64,000 bases of DNA from assembly GCA_964017145.1 (NCBI GenBank), contig OZ024846.1, forward strand, positions 992,001 to 1,056,000. The letters run 5' to 3'. This document shows positions 59,425-64,000 of the stretch, in pieces. Each line of letters begins with the position of its first letter. The stretch's first letter is position 1. The notes under the pieces are model-generated. The model saw only the letters and a program-made list of their open reading frames with translations. It made no database searches and was not told the DNA's origin. Position numbers and translations under genes: made by a program. The DNA comes from Agrocybe praecox (Eukaryota > Basidiomycota > Agaricomycetes > Agaricales > Agrocybaceae).

Positions 59425-60120
59425 CTAATTAACTTTAGTATTTGATACAAAAATATGTCTGAATTCGCCCTTACCTTTCTCTATGTTCATCGAAGACGCC
59501 GTTGCTGTGGAACTGGCCGATGTACCGTCTGAAGTGGTAGGTTTTCGCAATAGTTCGTCTAATAGAGCTGCCACCTTTGTTTGGGAATCATCTCCCTCCT
59601 CCTGAACAGCCTTGCGTTCCGCATCGCGCCGATGCATAAACTGCGCCTCATCGGAGAGTAGCAGTAATAGTTTCAGAGTGTGAGTGATTGATAGCAATGA
59701 GTTTGCGGCGCGTATCTATGTTTTTTTTTGTTAGACTCCTGGAAAAGATACTACAAACTTTGCATACAATAGATTCAGCTGGCGCCGATTCCACTTGGAA
59801 AGACTCCCGAGAAGTTCGAAACATGTCCTTGTCCCCAATCTAGACGACATACACAATGCTCAGCTATGCACGAATAACGCGAAGTCAAAGCAGAATACAC
59901 TCACCAAAGCCAGATCAACAAGGTCAACCATCCCACAGACGAGAATTTCTACCTCCGAGTCTACTTTCTTGTTCCATTCGTCTTCATTTGTTGCGAGATG
60001 GCCCTTCGACGTACGTACGAAGTTCACGTTCCGCTGCTACAGTCTACCAGTTGGAAGTGCAGACGGACGCGAAACATCTGATTTTGAGACAGGATCGTCG
60101 TTGACTTTGCCGTCTTGCAT
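59425..60120 (-). CDS. MED22: Mediator complex subunit 22 (Surf5 family)
   Basis: Head-module subunit of the RNA polymerase II Mediator complex. Confident exons are about 60003-59905 (EWNKKVDSEVEILVCGMVDL), 59839-59768 (GDKDMFRTSRESFQVESAPA) and 59715-59425 (RAANSLLSITHTLKLLLLLS, then DEAQFMHRRDAERKAV). Together they show the Surf5/MED22 pattern of a helical core ending in the hydrophobic LKLLLLLSDEAQ helix. The C-terminus is Ser/Thr/Ala-rich. The first exon is uncertain. An ATG at 60120 opens QDGKVNDDPVSKSDVSRPSA, but with the obvious donor (60047) the phase does not match the next exon. A second ATG (around 60080, MFRVRLHFQL) does match. No domain is missing. The 3' end of membrane-protein gene 2 converges with it at a gap of only 71 bases. 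Confidence 0.75.
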
Positions 60121-60666
60121 TGCCTAGGCTGACTCTTGGAAACTGAGCGCGTGTAATGATATGAGGTTGAGGTTGAGGCCGAGGTTGCATCAAGGTTGCA
60201 TAGTTTTCGCTTGTGCAGGATCTTGTCTAGCTTTCTCACGAGTCATTAAGGAGGTAAGTTTACGACACAAATATTTCCCCTTTGAATGCGTTCAACCAAG
60301 TCCGCAACGATGTCGGAGGCATTACCGAATATACCTTTCACCTCCTCTCTCTGACTTTGTACAGCAACCAGAAAGGAGAAAAGAAAAGGCATTGACCTCT
60401 TCTTTTATCCATTCGGAATCATTACATAATACCTAAAGTCGGTCGAGGACAACTGAGGGCTTCTCCGCAATTTTTCTCTTGCTTTTTGCATTTACCATTC
60501 ATTCATTGCCTTTATACAATCCAAGGGATCAGAAAACACCGGGTAATATTTCAATTTCCTTATAAGGAACTTTTTTCCACTTATATCTTATCAGTTTCCT
60601 AAGGGAGAACTGAAAGCATTTGTTGTCAGAAAACAGGAACACGAAGGATCAGAACCACGGTATATA
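60121..60666. promoter_or_regulatory. Divergent promoter region, MED22 and small unknown gene
   Basis: About 550 bases between divergent starts. It contains GT/GA-rich and AT-rich patches and a TATA-like GGTATATAATGG overlapping the second start. No coding exon is seen. Confidence 0.4.
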
Positions 60667-61147
60667 ATGGATCCCGCAGCCTTCTACAAATCTATGGGTA
60701 CCCCTGTACCCAAGGGCTTGTACAAAGTTCGTCGCCCAAAGTTCATTATGTTGGAACCAGGCGACAGGGGCGAGTTTTTGCCCGATGCATTTTTTGAAGG
60801 TGAGATTGCACTCGTACTCGCAATGTAATCCTAAACGATAATTATACCTAGATCCTCGAACATACAAACCGGAATCGGGCCCCCTTGGGCAGGTACACGC
60901 ATGGGGAATCTATCCCGTGAGTGCCATTTTTCACTCGTCTTGACTGAAGCCTAATCATCACACTTAGTATACCTGGCCAGAACAACCGGATTACGATGAG
61001 TTGAACAAAACTCTTAACTGGCCTGCTTGTATGCATTCTTTCTTCTCGATTCGATCCGTACTCACTCAATGCTTTGCAGTCGACGGAATGCAAGCAGCTT
61101 TGCGTAAAGTTCGACAACCGCCTTATTCAAAAGAAAACCGCGACTAA
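60667..61147 (+). CDS. Small conserved-looking protein, four exons
   Basis: Not recognised. Exons 60667-60799, 60852-60916, 60968-61028 and 61080-61147 join in phase to 108 residues: MDPAAFYKSMGTPVPKGLYK at the start, FIMLEPGDRGEFLPDAFFED, VHAWGIYPYTWPEQPDYDEL, and a basic end PPYSKENRD. It is soluble, rich in Pro/Tyr/Trp, with no signal peptide. All introns are of normal size. Its stop lies only 13 bases before the ATG proposed for the next gene, which is very tight for a fungus. It may instead be the 5' part of the pRiA4b/MYND gene: a GT-AG intron 61104-61160 with a CTAAAT branch would join them, but in a different frame (see findings). Confidence 0.6.
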
Positions 61148-61160
61148 ATGATTTTGATAG

Positions 61161-62858
61161 ATGAACTTTCAGATGAGATATCACGGGAGGATTCCGAGTC
61201 CGGAGACTCAATTCTTGGCTGTTCTCCTCGACCGCAAAGTGAGCAGATCTTCATTAATTATGATTCATCCACTTACCAAAAATCAGGCGAAAGAGTTGAA
61301 GAAGCTCGATTTGAAGGGACTCGACAAGCGAGATGTACTCTGTAAGATCGTGGTATCGCAAGTATCGGTTCATACGAAACCTTGTACAAATTATTAACTA
61401 CGTACAGAGGAGTCAGGGATAAGAAGGGACAACCGAGAATCTGGCGTCGATTCAAAGTATCCGCTGGGATGGCTTTGAGCACATTCCAAGACAAGGCCGT
61501 TGCACCAATCATGGGATGGTATGTTTTACCCATCTTCTCCACTGTCCGTTTTTGTCTATGAACACACCTTCCAGGGTCAGAAACTTCCACTGCTACACTT
61601 TCACGGACTTTCGAGATGGCGCGTTGTTCGGGCCAGTTGTGCGTTTGCTCTGTTGAACCTTTGAAGTTGATACCAATGATTAAAACGGGATCTGTAGGAG
61701 ATGGACTCTGTTGACCGTGTTCATTCAGCACACGTTCGTCAATCAACAATCTCCCCAGTAACGTTTCCGGCTTAATTTTCTCCCCTATTCTAGGTTGGCT
61801 ACGACTTTTTGCCCGATAACAAGTGAGTCTACTTCAATTTTCGTCTACAACGATTTACAAAATTTTCAGGTACAAACTTGCCCATCTCTTCGGAAAAGAA
61901 GGGGACCAAATTGGGTATCTCTACGACTTCGGTGATAGATGGTATCACAGTATTGAGGTCTGCTACCTTTCCACTGCGTCTTGGTCCCGCTCAGCTGAAA
62001 TTCTTATAGATTCTCAAAATATATCCTTTAGAGGAATCTACTGGTTCTTTGGAGCTCATAGATGGAAAAGGAATGTGTCCCGGAGGTATGCCAATTTTTG
62101 AAGCCAATATTTCCAACATTAATTATACCACTTAGAAAATATGGATGGTTCTCATGACTATCACAAATTCCTTGATGAGTACGACGCAGGTTCCCTTGAG
62201 GAAAAGTAAGATTTTATTATTATCTAACTTACCGAGACTAATACCAGTGGTACAGACTCCGCAAAAAGAGGTCCATTTTAGAAAGTCCGAATTACAAGTC
62301 ATTCGGGAAACCCCCATCTCTATTCAATCCGGATTCATTCAACGTCGAAGAAGCGAAAGAGCGCCTCGCGGATGCGTTAAGCACATCAAGCTCTGTGCGT
62401 TCTGGTGCGAAGAAATTCACTATGCCGATAGTACCTGGTGCATCAGCTGTTATGGATGGAATGGACAATCCATTCTTGAAGAAGAAACAGCAGATCACAA
62501 AACAGTCCGATCCGGAGGGTTTAGGGGAATGGCGCGAGATTACATCGAGCTCGAGGGACAGTAGGAAAGAAGCGGTGTGTGGTTGTTGTGGAAAACCTGC
62601 GTCGCGTGAGGTGCAACTCAGGGTTTGCGGTGGATGTCGCCAAGTACTGTAAGAACGCGTTCTTTGGCAAACTTTTTTGTTTTAACAAGCTTGACTTACC
62701 TTTCCTCTTTCATAGATATTGTTCTACTCAACATCAAAAGGCACGTTTGTGGTTGGTTCTTGGCATGGGATATTTGACTCAACTTTTACCTTTCGTTGTA
62801 GGAGCACTGGCAAAAGTTGCACAAAAAACAGTGCAGCAAACAATATCTAAAATCATAA
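61161..62858 (+). CDS. pRiA4b ORF-3-like domain protein with C-terminal MYND zinc finger
   Basis: Fungal protein joining a plasmid pRiA4b ORF-3-like domain to a MYND finger; the role is unknown. The core is clear: GVRDKKGQPRIWRRFKVSAG, QDKAVAPIMGWVRNFHCYTF, YKLAHLFGKEGDQIGYLYDF then GDRWYHSIEIL. A linker follows (FNVEEAKERLADALSTSSSV, KKFTMPIVPGA). The MYND finger CGCCGKPAS, RVCGGC, YCSTQHQKEHWQKLHKKQC has Cys/His pairs complete, with His replacing one Cys. Completing it needs a GC-AG intron, 62741-62801. Main exons: 61408-61518, 61575-61635, about 61698-61757, then further short exons to 62858. The 5' end is doubtful. The most protein-like lead-in (MRYHGRIPSPETQFLAVLL, KELKKLDLKGLDKRDVL; ATG 61161) is out of phase with the core exon. 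Confidence 0.7.
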
Positions 62859-63025
62859 ATACGGTAATCTCATTCGCAAATATCACAAATGTATCAGTGT
62901 TATTTTTGTCAATACAAAGCAACGTACTGTAATGAGTTCGTTCGCACGGCGTAAGCTGGATGATGTATGTGGCGATGAAATATTCTCTGGCCGTTTTATA
63001 CGTGCTCTCGCCGAGGAAGTGAACC

Positions 63026-64000
63026 ATGATTTCATTTCGACTATTCACGTCGATTGTTATCGTCTTGGCAAGTGTTCATTCATTTAAATATCTTGTGCGT
63101 TGAAGTTCAACAAAAATTTCCAGGGCATAATTTGGCAACGAAGCGGAGACCTCATAAAAAATTCCATACTTATACGCTCGACGTTTCCTCACGGCTACAT
63201 AGCGGGTGGGAAATACGCGGCAGACTGCACGACAGTCAGCAGTACCAAATCAGATGCATCGGAAGAGAGCCTAAGTTCTTGCGAAGACGAGACGTTCTGG
63301 GAGCTTCATGATTCACAGGGCAACGTAGTCGAGCGACCAGTCATTCTGAGTTGCGACCCAGGTCGAAGAGCGTGGAATACGGTAATGGGGCCGTTGCTTA
63401 ATCCTGATCCATTGGGAGGACTGTGGCTCTATGTACCGGAACCAAAAGTCGTCGAGCAAAAGAAAACTAACCCAGAATCCAGAATCCTTGACACAAAGTT
63501 TGCAACTAGCAAAGCATATCGGATTGCATTGAAAAATTATCCTCAGAATCACGATTTTCATCCTCTTGGTATTGAAGTCTGGCCATCACACGGAGGAAAT
63601 TCTTCAAACCTCTACGTCGTGAACCATGCTCGTGCAAGAACGGTAGTCGAACATTTCGTCATCAATCCCTCCAACCCTACAGAGGCACAGCACATACGGA
63701 CCATCCAATCTGGTTATCTGTACTCTGCCAACGGCCTTGCGTTGACTTCCCCTGACGCATTTTATGCATCGAATGACCACTTGATCACGCGGAGGATGCC
63801 GATTATTGGACCCTTCCTTTCAGTAATAGAGTCGGTTTTGGGATTGCCTGTCGGCTTCGTCTCGCACATCACGCTTAACGAACACACATTATCGGAAAGC
63901 AATGCCATTGCTAAGGCCACTTTTGCCAAACTCTTCATTCCTTTCCCAAATGGGGTCGCTATATCGTCCTCTGGAACTGAGGTGGCGATTGCATCGAGCT
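63026..64000 (+). CDS. Paraoxonase/arylesterase-like beta-propeller enzyme, partial
   Basis: Calcium-dependent six-bladed propeller hydrolase related to serum paraoxonases; it continues past the window edge. Exon 1 63026-63067 encodes an N-terminal anchor (MISFRLFTSIVIVL). A GC-AG intron (63068-63123, donor GGCAAGT) follows, and exon 2 runs from 63124 to the end, so 306 residues are visible. Signatures: HPLGIEVWPSHGGNSSNLYV, VNHARARTVVEHFVINP, NGLALTSPDAFYASNDHLIT and the GLPVGFVSHITL stretch. These contain the Asn/Asp residues that bind calcium in the family (FYASNDH). The hydrophobic N-terminus without a clear cleavage site suggests a membrane-anchored, lumenal or extracellular enzyme, as in animal paraoxonases. 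The start was chosen because it alone gives the anchor in phase; the upstream ATG near 62932 is in another frame. Natural substrate (lactones, esters) is unknown. Confidence 0.8.

Noticed and set aside
1..64000. Bacterial-type defence island, CRISPR array, prophage or plasmid genes
   Set aside because: Introns in nearly every gene, eukaryote-only families and absence of direct-repeat arrays rule these out.

Overview
The window looks like nuclear DNA of a mushroom-forming basidiomycete (Agaricomycetes). The genes are split by many short introns (about 45-90 nt) with CTAAC/CTGAC-type branch sites. The gene families are typical of that group: FunK1 kinases, a HET-domain protein, a MYND/pRiA4b protein and a paraoxonase-like enzyme. 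No bacterial, plasmid or phage organisation is visible. Exon joins were worked out by hand from splice signals, reading phase and family resemblance. For most genes the joined length is an exact multiple of three.

Layout. 1-5.1 kb: two tandem FunK1 kinase copies on the minus strand, the second broken by frameshifts. 5.3-9.1 kb: the spindle-checkpoint kinase BUB1. 9.9-13.8 kb: the ataxin-2/Pbp1 homologue, convergent with BUB1. 16-41 kb: a dispersed cluster of five paralogues that join cyanovirin-N homology (CVNH) domains to a helical segment and a Gly/Tyr-rich tail. Between them lie four copies of a tRNA-derived SINE, a divergent pair of housekeeping genes (PP2A catalytic subunit and CCT5), a small mitochondrial protein gene with a 12-nt microexon, and an alpha/beta hydrolase. 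42.8-45.2 kb: a PX-PB1 scaffold protein. 49.1-52.7 kb: an OPT oligopeptide transporter with 23 exons. 53.1-55.2 kb: a HET-domain protein. 55.6-59.4 kb: a tandem pair of unrecognised single-pass membrane/coiled-coil proteins. 59.4-60.1 kb: MED22. 60.7-62.9 kb: a small unknown gene and a pRiA4b/MYND protein. 63.0 kb to the end: a paraoxonase-like gene cut by the window edge.

How it fits together. Two layers are mixed. Housekeeping genes (BUB1, PBP1, PP2A-C, CCT5, MED22) are single-copy and intact. Lineage-specific families (FunK1, CVNH fusions, the membrane/coiled-coil pair) have expanded locally and show decay, domain loss and co-duplication with SINEs. The best candidate for an undescribed system is the CVNH-helix-Gly/Tyr family: five paralogues in 25 kb whose helical core is better conserved than the lectin-like domains. 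PP2A-C and CCT5 share a 217-bp divergent promoter. Three introns have GC-AG borders.
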